Assembly (NCBI GenBank): GCA_016793805.1 | Contig: JAEUIZ010000028.1 | Span: forward strand, 124,001-188,000 | Source of the DNA: Phycisphaerae bacterium | GTDB lineage: Bacteria; Planctomycetota; Phycisphaerae; Phycisphaerales; UBA1924 | DNA: 64,000 bases | Reading direction: 5' to 3' | Shown: positions 26,534 through 35,530 of the stretch, piece after piece | How the letters are laid out: every line of letters starts with the position of its first letter | Position numbering within the stretch: the first letter of the stretch is position 1 | Program-made: the position numbers and the translations under genes | Notes under the pieces: generated by a model | What the model was told of the DNA's origin: nothing | What the model saw: the letters and a program-made list of their open reading frames with translations, nothing else | Database searches by the model: none

Positions 26534-27169
26534 GTGCCCCCGGGCGACGCGGCCACGCCAACCACCGACGCCACCCGGCTCCTCGACGCCGCCGCCCAGG
26601 GAGACCGTCGCGCCGCGGACCAACTCCTCCCGCTCGTGTACGACCAACTCCGGCGGCTGGCGCACGACCAACTCGCCCGCGAGCGTCCAGGGCACACCCT
26701 CTCGGCGACGGCCTTGGTCCACGAGGCGTACCTGCGCCTCGCCGGGCCGCGTGATCTCCCGTGGGCCGGGCGGGCGCACTTCTACGCCGCCGCCGCCGAG
26801 TCGATTCGCCGCATCGTCATCGACCACGCTCGCGCCCGCGCCGCCCACATCCGCGGTGGCCCCGACGCCCGTCGTGCCGCCCTCGACCTCGCCTCGCTCC
26901 CCGATCCGGCTTCGGACCTCCAGGCCGCCGGATTCCTGATCCTCGACGACGCGATCGCCCGCTTGGAGAGCGCCGACCCCGACGCCGCCCGCGTCGTCCG
27001 GCTCCGCTTCTTCGCCGGGCTCACCATCGAGCAGACGGCCGCGGCGCTGGGCGTCTCGGGCCCGACGGTCAAGCGGCACTGGGCGTTCGCACGCGGGTGG
27101 CTCAAGGAAGCCATCGCCTCCGGGCGCCTCGATCCCGATGCTGGAGCGCCCGATGCCCGAGCACGCTGA
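26534..27169 (+). CDS. ECF-type RNA polymerase sigma factor
   Basis: 211 aa. Region 2 (LVYDQLRRLAHDQLARERPG, TALVHEAYLRL, HFYAAAAESIRRIVIDHARA) and region 4 (VVRLRFFAGLTIEQTAAALG with the helix-turn-helix up to VKRHWAFARGWL) are both clear. The RERPGHTL / ALVHEAYLRL pattern belongs to the planctomycete ECF subfamily that is encoded next to serine/threonine kinases. It directs RNA polymerase to unknown promoters. The kinase gene starts inside its 3' end, so sigma and kinase are translationally coupled; control through the kinase is likely for this group. GTG start. Confidence 0.92.
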   Translation: MPPGDAATPTTDATRLLDAAAQGDRRAADQLLPLVYDQLRRLAHDQLARERPGHTLSATALVHEAYLRLAGPRDLPWAGRAHFYAAAAESIRRIVIDHARARAAHIRGGPDARRAALDLASLPDPASDLQAAGFLILDDAIARLESADPDAARVVRLRFFAGLTIEQTAAALGVSGPTVKRHWAFARGWLKEAIASGRLDPDAGAPDARAR

Positions 27170-29858
27170 CCTCCGACGGATCTTCGACCTCGTCATCGAC
27201 CTCCCCGCCGCCGAGCGCCCCGCGGCGCTGGCGCGCGAGTGCGGCGGGGACGACGCCCTTCGCCGGCGTCTCGAGGCCATGCTCGCCGCCGCCGACGACG
27301 ATCGCTTCCTCGTCAGCCCCACCTCCTCTCCCGCCGCCCAGACGATCCGCACCTCCGCCGCCGACAACGCCACGCTCTCGGCTCCGATGCGAGAGGGACC
27401 GGGCTCGCGCATCGGACCCTACAAGTTGCTCCAACTCATCGGCGAGGGCGGGTTCGGCTCGGTGTTCATGGCCGAGCAGGAGCGACCCGTCCAGCGCCGC
27501 GTCGCCCTCAAGATCATCAAACTCGGGATGGACACGCGGCAGGTCATCGCCCGATTCGAGGCCGAGCGTCAGGCCCTCGCGCTCATGGACCATCCCAACA
27601 TCGCCCGCGTGCTCGACGCCGGGTCCACCGACGCCGGCCGCCCGTACTTCGTGATGGAACTCTGCAAGGGCGACCCGATCACCGACTATTGCGACCGGAA
27701 CAACCTGGCGATCCGCGACCGCCTCGAACTCTTCGTGCAGGTCTGCCAGGCCGTGCAGCACGCGCACCTGAAGGGCGTGATCCACCGCGACCTCAAGCCC
27801 AGCAACATCCTCGTGGCCACGCACGACGGGCGCCCGCACGCCAAGGTCATCGACTTCGGGATCGCCAAGGCCACCGCCAGCCGCCTGACCGAGAAGACCC
27901 TCTTCACCGAGCACCGCCAACTCATCGGCACGCCCGAGTACATGAGCCCCGAGCAGGCCGAGGGAAGCCTCGACATCGACATGCGAACCGACGTCTACTC
28001 GCTGGGCGTCCTGCTCTACGAACTCCTGACCGGGAGCACGCCCTTCGACAGCGCCGCGCTGCGATCCGCGGCCTTCGGCGAGATCCAGCGCATCATCCGC
28101 GAGGTCGAGCCACCCAAGCCCAGCACGCGCCTGAGCCGCGCCGCGGACACCATCGCCTCGGTCGCCGCGCGACGCGGGATCGAGCCCAAGCGCCTGGGCA
28201 CGATCGCCCGCGGCGAACTCGACTGGATCGTGATGAAGGCGCTCGAGAAGGACCGCGCCCGCCGCTACGACTCGGCCCAGGGGCTCGCCTCCGACATCGG
28301 ACGCTACCTCTTCAACGAGGCTGTCCTCGCCGCGCCCCCCGGGCGGGTCTATCGGCTCCGCAAGTTCGTACGCCGGCATCGGGGCCCGGTTGTCGGTTCC
28401 GCGCTCGTCGCCGCGGCGCTCGTGCTGGGCGTCATCGGGACCACCGCCGGGCTCGTCGACGCCCGCCGCCAGAAGCAAGCCGCCGAGCACGCCCGCACCG
28501 GCGAGGCCCAGCAGCGCGCGCTCGCCGAGACGCGCCTCGCCGAGGCCGAGGCCACCGTCGCGTTCCTCGACGAGATGCTCGGCGCCGCCAACCCCCAGGC
28601 CCAGGGCAGGGACGTCACCGTCCGCGCGGTCCTCGACAAGGCCGCCCTCGGCATGCCGGATCGCTTCAAGGATCGGCCCCTCGTCGCCGCACGCCTCCAC
28701 GGGACCATCGGCAAGACCTACTCCGGGCTGGGCGACTACCCCCAGGCCACCACGCACCTCCGCGAGGCCCTCGCGCTCTGCGAGCGCGTACTCGGCGCCG
28801 ACCACCGCGAGACCTGGCGCGCCCGCACCGCGCTGGGCACCCTCCTCATCCTCAGCGGGAGCCACGACGAGTCCGAGCGCATCCTCAAGTCCGCCGTCGA
28901 GGCCTGCGAGCGGCTCTTCGGCGCCGACGACGACGCCACCGCCGCCGCACGCGACGCCCTGGCCAACCTCTACGCGCTCCAGATCCGCACCGACGACGCC
29001 ATCGGCCTCGCCCGCGAGCAGGTCCGCGCCCGCGTGAAGAGCCTGGGCAAGGAGCACGACGACACCGTCAACGCGTTGAACGTCCTGGGCGTCTCGCTCA
29101 TGGACACCGAGCAGTTCGACGAGGCCGAGCGAACGTTCACCGAGGTCCTCGCAGTCCTGCAGCGCACCAGGCCCGCCACGCACCCCTTCACGCTCACCGT
29201 TCGGGCCAACCTCGGGCTGCTGCACTATCAGGCGGCCATGGCCGGGAAGACCACCGACCCCGCCGACTACGCCCGCCGGATCGAACTCGCCCGCACCATC
29301 AACGAAGCGACCCTCCGCGATCGCACCATCGCGCTGGGCGAGGAGCACCCCGACACCCTCACCAGCATGGGGAACCTCGGGATCGTCTACAAGGAACTCG
29401 GCCGAACCCAGGAGGCCGACGCCCTCAATCGCAAGAGCGTCGAGATCAGCGTCAAGGTGCTGGGCGAGAACCACCCGGACACGATCACGGGCCTGGCCAA
29501 CCTCGGGAACTCCCTCCGCACCCAGAAGAAGTACGCCGAGGCCGTTCACTACCTCGACCGCGCCCTCAAGGGCGCCCGCATCTCGCACCCGCCCAACCAC
29601 CCCGGCACCGCCTTCATCCTCGGGTGGTACAGCGGCTGCCTCCGCGAACTCGGGCGATACCAGGACGCCGAGGATTATCTCCTCGAAGCCCGCGGGATCA
29701 TCACCCGCGTCATGGGCGAGGACCACCCCATCGCCGGGCAGATGGCCCTGCAGTTCCAGATGCTCTACGAGGCGTGGGCCAAGGCCGAGCCCGACCAGGG
29801 CTACGACGCCAAGGCCGCGCTGTGGAAGGCCAAGTTCGACACTGCCAAGAAGCAATGA
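27153..29858 (+). CDS. Serine/threonine protein kinase with C-terminal TPR repeats
   Basis: About 901 aa. ATG 27153 is preferred (GGAG 6 bases upstream); ATG 27138 is also open. It overlaps the sigma gene. N-terminal ~75 residues resemble the helical region (RRIFDLVIDLPAAERPA, LEAMLAAADDD) shared with the kinase at 35531. The kinase domain follows (about 87-380): glycine loop GEGGFGSVFMAE, VALKIIK, HRDLKPSNIL, DFGIAKA, and GTPEYMSPEQ. One membrane segment lies around residues 410-432, then about ten TPRs of the kinesin-light-chain type (e.g. GLGDYPQATTHLREALALCE). This is a membrane sensor kinase, probably controlling the coupled sigma factor. Confidence 0.93.
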   Translation: MPEHADLRRIFDLVIDLPAAERPAALARECGGDDALRRRLEAMLAAADDDRFLVSPTSSPAAQTIRTSAADNATLSAPMREGPGSRIGPYKLLQLIGEGGFGSVFMAEQERPVQRRVALKIIKLGMDTRQVIARFEAERQALALMDHPNIARVLDAGSTDAGRPYFVMELCKGDPITDYCDRNNLAIRDRLELFVQVCQAVQHAHLKGVIHRDLKPSNILVATHDGRPHAKVIDFGIAKATASRLTEKTLFTEHRQLIGTPEYMSPEQAEGSLDIDMRTDVYSLGVLLYELLTGSTPFDSAALRSAAFGEIQRIIREVEPPKPSTRLSRAADTIASVAARRGIEPKRLGTIARGELDWIVMKALEKDRARRYDSAQGLASDIGRYLFNEAVLAAPPGRVYRLRKFVRRHRGPVVGSALVAAALVLGVIGTTAGLVDARRQKQAAEHARTGEAQQRALAETRLAEAEATVAFLDEMLGAANPQAQGRDVTVRAVLDKAALGMPDRFKDRPLVAARLHGTIGKTYSGLGDYPQATTHLREALALCERVLGADHRETWRARTALGTLLILSGSHDESERILKSAVEACERLFGADDDATAAARDALANLYALQIRTDDAIGLAREQVRARVKSLGKEHDDTVNALNVLGVSLMDTEQFDEAERTFTEVLAVLQRTRPATHPFTLTVRANLGLLHYQAAMAGKTTDPADYARRIELARTINEATLRDRTIALGEEHPDTLTSMGNLGIVYKELGRTQEADALNRKSVEISVKVLGENHPDTITGLANLGNSLRTQKKYAEAVHYLDRALKGARISHPPNHPGTAFILGWYSGCLRELGRYQDAEDYLLEARGIITRVMGEDHPIAGQMALQFQMLYEAWAKAEPDQGYDAKAALWKAKFDTAKKQ

Positions 29859-29983
29859 ACGAAACTCGCGCAACGGCGCCGCTCCCGCGTGAGTCCGCGC
29901 CGCCGATGGCGTTTCTCTCCAAAGGCCGGAGCATTCGGCGTCCCCGGCGTCCCGCCGAGAACCCCACGCCCCTTGACACGAGG

Positions 29984-30016
29984 GCCGCCCCTGCTCGCGG
30001 GGGGCGGCTTCTCCTT
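29984..30016 (+). terminator. Rho-independent terminator
   Basis: GCCGCCCC (29984-29991), 9-base loop, GGGGCGGC (30001-30008), then TTCTCCTT. It ends the lipoprotein-sigma-kinase operon and stands just before the histidine kinase gene. Confidence 0.6.
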
Positions 30017-30043
30017 GTGCCCGCCCGCCCTCGGCCCCACCCG

Positions 30044-30049
30044 TAGACT
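30044..30049 (+). promoter_or_regulatory. -10-like TAGACT next to a start codon
   Basis: TAGACT lies 6 bases before ATG 30056 and downstream of the terminator. Probable leaderless start of the histidine kinase gene. Confidence 0.4.
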
Positions 30050-30055
30050 CCCCCC

Positions 30056-31669
30056 ATGTGGCGCGGGATCTCCCTGGCGAACAAGTGCCTCCTGCTCTTT
30101 GGCGGGGCGGTCGTCCTCATCGTGCTGGTCGCGCTCACCGTCCCGTGGTTCCGCATGACCGCGCTCGTGGACGAGGGCCAGCACGAGGTCTCGCGGCAAC
30201 TCACCGACGTCTGGCTCCGGCTCGAGCCCGCCGGCGGCAGCCCCGCGACGGTCAGCGAGCGCGCGGGCATCTCCGCCGAGCGGCTCTCGCGCGACGCCGC
30301 CGCCACCCGCGCCGCGTCCGACAAGTTCCTCGCCCGCGCCCTGCGGCTCCTCGACAAGTCCCGTCTCCGTGACGAGGTCGTCGACGCCGAGTGGCGCGGG
30401 CTCGAACGCGAGTACCGCTACGCCCGCGCGCTCCGCGCCCCGACCTCCGCCCCGGCCCCCGGCGCGCTGGAGTCCATCGTCCTCCTCAAACGCCGGCCCT
30501 TCGAGCCCGCCTGGCTCCTGGCCACCAACACCGCCTATCTGCTCTCCGCGGGCATGTTCGTGCTCGGGCTCGCGGTCCTCGTCTTCTACCTCATCACCCA
30601 CCAGGTCATCCTCTCGCCCGTGCGCGAACTGAAGGAGACCGCCGAGCGGGTCCGCGAGGGCGACCTCACCATCCGCTCGCAGATCCGCACGGGGGACGAG
30701 TTCGAGCAACTCTCGGGCACGTTCAACTCGATGCTCAGCGAACTCGCCCGCGCCCAGGACCAACTCCGCTCGATCAACAGCGCGCTGGACGTCAAACTCA
30801 ACGAACTGGCCGAGTCGAACACCGCCCTCTTCGAGGCCGCCCGGCTCAAGGGCGAGTTCCTCGCCAACATCAGCCACGAACTGCGCACGCCGCTGAACTC
30901 GATCATCGGGTTCGCCGAGATCATGCGCGAGCAGGCGCAGGCCGAACTCGAGGCCGGCGACGACTCCACCCGGCTCTCCAAGCGCCTCCGCTATCTCGAG
31001 AACATGCTCACCGCGGGCCGCTCGCTCCTGGAGATGATCAACAGCCTCCTGGAGATGGCCCGGATCGAGGCCGGGAAGTCGCCCCTGAACGCCGCGCCCA
31101 TCAACCTCGTGGAGGCGTGCCAGGGCATCCTCGGGCTGATCGCCCCCCAGGCCGAGAAGAAGGGCCTCGAACTCGTCTTCGAGGCCGACGCCGCGGGCAT
31201 CCCGCCCGTCGAGACCGACGCCAAGAAACTCCAGCAGATCGTCTTCAACTTCCTCTCCAACGCCGTCAAGTTCACCCCCAAGGGCGAGCCCGGCAAGCCC
31301 GGGCGCGTCACCCTTCGCGTCGAGCACCTCCCCGCCCGGGGCGGCGAGCGCGAGCCCGACCGCGTCCGCGTGAGCGTCATCGACACCGGTCCCGGCATCG
31401 CGCCCGAGGACCAGGCCCGCCTCTTCAGCAAGTTCACCCAACTCGACGCCGGACACACCCGCGAGCACGCCGGCACGGGCCTGGGGCTCGCCATCTCCAA
31501 GGAACTCGCCGGCATCCTCCAGGGCGAGATCCAACTCGTCTCCGATGTCGGACGCGGCTCGATGTTCAGCCTCATCCTCCCCGTCGCCATCGACCACGAG
31601 CGCGCCCAGGAACAACGCCTCGAGTCCGCCTTCCGAGGCTCCCTGGCCGCGCAGAAGGTCTGGGCCTGA
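30056..31669 (+). CDS. Membrane sensor histidine kinase (HAMP-HisKA-HATPase)
   Basis: 537 aa. Two membrane helices (about 10-32 and 156-180) flank a ~120-residue extracytoplasmic sensor region with no recognised family. Then come a HAMP linker (about 181-235, HQVILSPVRELKETAERVRE), a coiled coil, and the HisKA box with the phospho-acceptor His274 (ANISHELRTPLNSIIGFAE). The ATPase domain has the N, G1 and G2 boxes (QQIVFNFLSNAVKFTPKG, DTGPGIAPED, HAGTGLGLAISKELA). It should autophosphorylate and pass phosphate to a response regulator; none is encoded nearby. It lies inside the signalling island. Confidence 0.93.
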   Translation: MWRGISLANKCLLLFGGAVVLIVLVALTVPWFRMTALVDEGQHEVSRQLTDVWLRLEPAGGSPATVSERAGISAERLSRDAAATRAASDKFLARALRLLDKSRLRDEVVDAEWRGLEREYRYARALRAPTSAPAPGALESIVLLKRRPFEPAWLLATNTAYLLSAGMFVLGLAVLVFYLITHQVILSPVRELKETAERVREGDLTIRSQIRTGDEFEQLSGTFNSMLSELARAQDQLRSINSALDVKLNELAESNTALFEAARLKGEFLANISHELRTPLNSIIGFAEIMREQAQAELEAGDDSTRLSKRLRYLENMLTAGRSLLEMINSLLEMARIEAGKSPLNAAPINLVEACQGILGLIAPQAEKKGLELVFEADAAGIPPVETDAKKLQQIVFNFLSNAVKFTPKGEPGKPGRVTLRVEHLPARGGEREPDRVRVSVIDTGPGIAPEDQARLFSKFTQLDAGHTREHAGTGLGLAISKELAGILQGEIQLVSDVGRGSMFSLILPVAIDHERAQEQRLESAFRGSLAAQKVWA

Positions 31670-31679
31670 ACCGACCACC

Positions 31680-33125
31680 CTACCCGCAGCCACCCGCGAA
31701 CTTGTTGAGGAAGCACACGAAGTCCGCCACGTTCAGCACCGGCGCCGTCGTGCTCCCGTCGCAGTTGGCGTAGGGATCCGCGGCCGCGAAGCGGTTGAGG
31801 TAGCACACGAAATCCGCGACGTTCAGGACCGGGCTGCCGGTGCTCGCGTCGCAGTTGGCGTCGCAGGCGCAGGAGGCGAGGTCGATCACATACGCGGCGC
31901 CGGCGTTGGTGGTCGGGCCGTCGCGATTCAGGCACCCGCCGACGGCGAACGGGCCATCGATCGCGACCGCGGACGCGAAGTAGTCCTGCGGCATCGGCAT
32001 CGCGAGGGTCGCACGCCCCGCGTCGTACCACTGCCCGCCCGGCCGCCGCCGCAGCAGGTAGGCCATGCCCGCGTCCGCCGTCACCACCGTGCCCGTGGCG
32101 TCGCGCTGGTAGGCCCCGATGATGGCGGCGTCGGCGGAGATCGAGACGGCCGCGCCGTAGAAGTCCGCAGCCGCGCCGTCGGTCGCGCGGACCTTGGCCT
32201 CCTGCGTCCAGGCCGTGCCCGCGTTGCGAAAGACGTAGGCGGAGCCCTGGTCCACGCCGCCGGGCCCGTCGTCCTGGTAGGACCCGATCAGGAGTGCCCC
32301 GTTGCGCAGCGATACCGCAGATCCGAAGGCCTGACCCGCGGCATGGTCGCTCGGGACGATCCGCTTCTCGAGGGGCCAGGCTTCGCCGCTGCGTCGATAG
32401 ACGTAGACCGCGCCAGCGTCGATGAGGCCCGGGGAGTCCTCGGCGATCGCCGAGAAGACCGCGACGTCGCCGTCGAGCGTGATGAAGCCTCCAAAGAACG
32501 CGCCCGCCTCGAGCACCGGCGCGTTGAGTCGCTGGGTCTCTGTCCACGACTGGCCCTGCCGACGGAAGACGTACGCGGTCCCGGTCTGGAAGCCGACGAT
32601 GAAGGTGAACGGGGCGCCGACGATCGCGGTGTCGCCGTCGATGGCGACGGAGGTGCCGAAGCGGTCGCCCGCGGCGGCGTCGGAGGCCGTCAGTTTCGCC
32701 TCCTGGGTCCAGGTCGTGCCGGAGCGCCGGAAGACGTACGCGGCCCCGGACCCGCTGCCCGCGTCGTCGTCGAGGTAGGCGCCGACGATGGCCACGTCGC
32801 CTCGGATCGCGACGGAGATCCCGAACTCGTCGCCGGCCTCGGTGTCGTTGCCCTTGATGCGCTGCTCGAGGGTCCACGTCGTGCCGCTCCTGCGATAGAT
32901 GTACGCCGCGCCGCCATAAACCCCCGGGACGGTCGCGGCCGCGCGCGCGCCGACGATCATCGTGTCCCCGCTGAGGGCCACGGCGCAGCCGTAGAACTCG
33001 TTGTTGCGCGTGGTGTCGCCCGCGCGCAACTCGATCGGAAGGCATTGCGCGAGCGCGCGCGCGCCGCCGTCCCCGACGATCCCGCCCGCGGCCGCGATCA
33101 TCGCCCATCGCATCCGTGCCCGCAT
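31680..33125 (-). CDS. Secreted FG-GAP-repeat protein with GC-type dockerin doublet
   Basis: 481 aa. An AAGGAG Shine-Dalgarno 8 bases upstream supports ATG 33125; the signal peptide ends near ARALA-Q. Seven FG-GAP (integrin-type) repeats follow, with the period words DEFGISVAIRGDVAIVGAYL, DRFGTSVAIDGDTAIVGAPF and YVFRRSGTTWTQEAKLTA; these fold into a calcium-binding beta-propeller. The C-terminal ~60 residues are the dockerin doublet (NCDASTGSPVLNVADFVCYL and NCDGSTTAPVLNVADFVCFL). This is an exported, probably surface-bound adhesion-type protein. It is convergent with the histidine kinase gene, only 10 bases away. Confidence 0.9.
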   Translation of the reverse strand: MRARMRWAMIAAAGGIVGDGGARALAQCLPIELRAGDTTRNNEFYGCAVALSGDTMIVGARAAATVPGVYGGAAYIYRRSGTTWTLEQRIKGNDTEAGDEFGISVAIRGDVAIVGAYLDDDAGSGSGAAYVFRRSGTTWTQEAKLTASDAAAGDRFGTSVAIDGDTAIVGAPFTFIVGFQTGTAYVFRRQGQSWTETQRLNAPVLEAGAFFGGFITLDGDVAVFSAIAEDSPGLIDAGAVYVYRRSGEAWPLEKRIVPSDHAAGQAFGSAVSLRNGALLIGSYQDDGPGGVDQGSAYVFRNAGTAWTQEAKVRATDGAAADFYGAAVSISADAAIIGAYQRDATGTVVTADAGMAYLLRRRPGGQWYDAGRATLAMPMPQDYFASAVAIDGPFAVGGCLNRDGPTTNAGAAYVIDLASCACDANCDASTGSPVLNVADFVCYLNRFAAADPYANCDGSTTAPVLNVADFVCFLNKFAGGCG

Positions 33126-33279
33126 CGATCGCTCCTTCGCCCGCCCGATAACGAGCGCGGCAGTTCACTCTCCACCATACACCGTTCGTCAAGGCCCTTG
33201 GGCGCGTTTGGGGCGCTCGCCGCTGGCCAATGGTCCGCGTGCGTCGTATGGTGGTTCCCTCAAACTCAAGGAGACCACG

Positions 33280-33771
33280 ATGACGCCGCGCCAGCACGCC
33301 GTTGCCCTGCTCAAGTGGGTTCGTTCGATCAGCGACGGGATCCTCGGCGACTTCCCGGACGACAAGTTCACGTTCCAGAACCACCCGAACGACAACCACG
33401 CGGCGTGGGTGCTGGGGCACCTGGCGAGCACCGACGCGTGGATCGCGGGCGTGGTGGGCGCGCCGGGGGTGTCGATCCCGGAGTCGTGGAGCGCGCTGGT
33501 GGGGCAGGGGAGCAAGCCGGAGCGTGACGCGAAGAAGTACCCGTCGCCGGCGGAGTTGCGGAAGGCGTACGCCGAGTCGCGGGCGGCGGTGCTGAAGTGG
33601 CTCGAGACGGCGCCGGACTCGGCGCTGACGGTGGACCTGAAGGACAAGACGGGCGGGTTCTGCACCGACCCGATCGACGCGATGTTCAAGATCGCGTGGC
33701 ACGAGGGCTGGCACGTCGGGCAGGTGGCGACGCTGCGGAAGACGCTCGGGCTCAAGCCGGTGATGGGATAG
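33280..33771 (+). CDS. DinB-family protein
   Basis: 163 aa, an all-alpha four-helix bundle. The metal ligands typical of DinB/YfiT proteins are two well-spaced histidines: NDNHAAWVLGHLASTDAWI in the second helix and WHEGWHVGQVATLRKTLGL near the end. Family members include thiol-dependent transferases (for bacillithiol or mycothiol) and many of unknown role. AAGGAG lies 6-7 bases before ATG 33280. No neighbouring gene suggests a substrate. Confidence 0.85.
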   Translation: MTPRQHAVALLKWVRSISDGILGDFPDDKFTFQNHPNDNHAAWVLGHLASTDAWIAGVVGAPGVSIPESWSALVGQGSKPERDAKKYPSPAELRKAYAESRAAVLKWLETAPDSALTVDLKDKTGGFCTDPIDAMFKIAWHEGWHVGQVATLRKTLGLKPVMG

Positions 33772-33827
33772 GCGTGGCGGGCGGGCGGCACAGGGGCGGC
33801 GCCCGCGTGCCGTGGGATCGGGCCCAC

Positions 33828-33833
33828 TACGCT
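33828..33833 (+). promoter_or_regulatory. -10-like TACGCT next to a GTG start
   Basis: TACGCT is 5 bases before GTG 33839, which supports that start (exactly at the FHA domain) over the GTG at 33812. Confidence 0.4.
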
Positions 33834-33838
33834 TCTCT

Positions 33839-35518
33839 GTGCTGATCCTGACCGTCATGCAGGGCCCGGACAAGGGTCGGAAGTTCGAGTTGCCGGACCA
33901 CGAGCCGCAACTCATCGGGCGTTCGTCCGAGGCGCTCCCGCTGACGGACAACACGGTGTCACGCCGGCACGCGGAACTGACGCCCGACGACGGGGTGTGG
34001 TGGATCCGCGACCTGCAGTCGCAGAACGGGACGTACGTGAACGGGGTTCGGATCGGGGAGCGCATTCGGCTGAAGCCGGGCGACCAGATCCGCACGGGCG
34101 CGACGCTGTTCGTGTTTGGGAACGCGGAGGCAGGCGAGGAGGACGTGATCCGGCTGCTGGGAGCGGACCTCTTGGAGTCGGAGATCGAGCAGACGATGAC
34201 GAGCAACGAGGACTCGGTGATCCTGGCCGAGCCCGAGCCGCGGGCGGCGGAGCACCTGCGGGTGATCTATCGCGTGACGACGATCACGACGCAGGCGATC
34301 TCGAAGCAGGAACTGCTGAAGAAGGTGCTGGAACTGGTGATGGCGGAGTTCAAGCCGGAGCGCGGGTTCGTGCTGCTGGGGGGCGGGGAGCCGGACGACC
34401 CGCTCAAGCCGGCGGTGGTGAAGTACCGCACGCCGCCGAAGGACAAGGACGAGGCGCAACTGGCGGTGTCGCGGACGATCCTGGACCACGCGCTGCGGGA
34501 CGCACAGGGGATCCTGTGCACGAACGCGATGGCGGACCCGCGCTTCGCCGCGGGGGACAGCGTGCAGCGGCTGCGGATCCGCTCCGCGATCTGCTCCCCG
34601 ATCCGGTTCCGCGATCGGACGTTCGGCGCGCTGTGGGTCGATTCGTCGATCGCGAACTACACGTTCACGCACGAGCAGCTCGCGCTCCTGAACGCGATCG
34701 GGCAGCACGCGGGGCTGGCGCTCGCGAACGCCGACCTCTACTCGCAGAAGTTGCAGACGGAGCGCCTGGCGGCGATCGGGCAGACCGTGGCGCAGCTGTC
34801 GCACGCGATCAAGAACATCCTGCAGGGGCTGCGCGGCGGGGCGGACGTGGTCGAGATGGGCCTGAAGAAGGACGACCTGAAGATCGCCAAGGGCGGGTGG
34901 GAGATCCTGAAGCGGAACCTGGACCGGATCGTGTCGCTGACGCTGAACATGCTGGCGTTCAGCCGGCAGCGGCAGGTCGAGCCCGAGCTGGCGCCGCTGG
35001 GCCCGCTGATCGACGAGTGCGCGCAGCTCATGGAGGGGCAGTGCAACACCAAGGGCGTGGCGTTGATCGTGGACACGGATCCGGAGATGCCGCCGGTCCC
35101 GATCGACGGGCCGCTGGTGCACCAGGCGCTGATGAACCTGCTGACGAACGCGGTCGAGGCGGTCGAGCCGGGGCGCGGGGTGGTCACGGTCCGCAGCACG
35201 TTCCACGCGCCCGGGGCCCGGGGCGAGGGCTCGCCGGCAACGATCGAGATCGCCGTCATCGACAACGGCCCGGGCATCCCCAAGGACCGGATGCAGCGCA
35301 TCTTCGAGCCGTTCCACACGACCAAGGGGACCCGCGGAACGGGGCTGGGCCTGGCCGTGACGAAGCGGATCGTGGAGGAGCACCGGGGGCGGATCCGGGT
35401 GGAGTCGGCCGAGGGACAGGGCGCGACGTTCCGGATCCTGTTGCCGGCGGACGCGGGGAAGATGATCGATCCGTCGGAGACGGCGCACTCGAAGGCCGGG
35501 GGGATGGAGATCCCCTGA
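33839..35518 (+). CDS. FHA-GAF sensor histidine kinase
   Basis: 559 aa, soluble. Residues 1-98 form an FHA domain (GRKFELPDHEPQLIGRSS, TVSRRHAEL, SQNGTYVNG), which binds phosphothreonine. Residues about 140-300 are a GAF-type domain (ICSPIRFRDRTFGALWVDSS). The kinase core follows: AQLSHAIKNILQGLRGGA with His322 as phospho-acceptor, then N/G boxes (HQALMNLLTNAVEAVEPG, VIDNGPGIP, KGTRGTGLGLAVTKRIVEEH). An FHA domain on a histidine kinase suggests that Ser/Thr kinases, perhaps those encoded on either side, feed into it. That link is inference. Confidence 0.92.
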   Translation: MLILTVMQGPDKGRKFELPDHEPQLIGRSSEALPLTDNTVSRRHAELTPDDGVWWIRDLQSQNGTYVNGVRIGERIRLKPGDQIRTGATLFVFGNAEAGEEDVIRLLGADLLESEIEQTMTSNEDSVILAEPEPRAAEHLRVIYRVTTITTQAISKQELLKKVLELVMAEFKPERGFVLLGGGEPDDPLKPAVVKYRTPPKDKDEAQLAVSRTILDHALRDAQGILCTNAMADPRFAAGDSVQRLRIRSAICSPIRFRDRTFGALWVDSSIANYTFTHEQLALLNAIGQHAGLALANADLYSQKLQTERLAAIGQTVAQLSHAIKNILQGLRGGADVVEMGLKKDDLKIAKGGWEILKRNLDRIVSLTLNMLAFSRQRQVEPELAPLGPLIDECAQLMEGQCNTKGVALIVDTDPEMPPVPIDGPLVHQALMNLLTNAVEAVEPGRGVVTVRSTFHAPGARGEGSPATIEIAVIDNGPGIPKDRMQRIFEPFHTTKGTRGTGLGLAVTKRIVEEHRGRIRVESAEGQGATFRILLPADAGKMIDPSETAHSKAGGMEIP

Positions 35519-35530
35519 GGCCGGGAGGAT

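Noticed and set aside
23238-26939. Plus-strand open frame of about 1230 codons antisense to the M16 peptidase
   Set aside because: Low-complexity Arg/Leu/Asp composition and no motif; the M16 peptidase on the minus strand explains the sequence.
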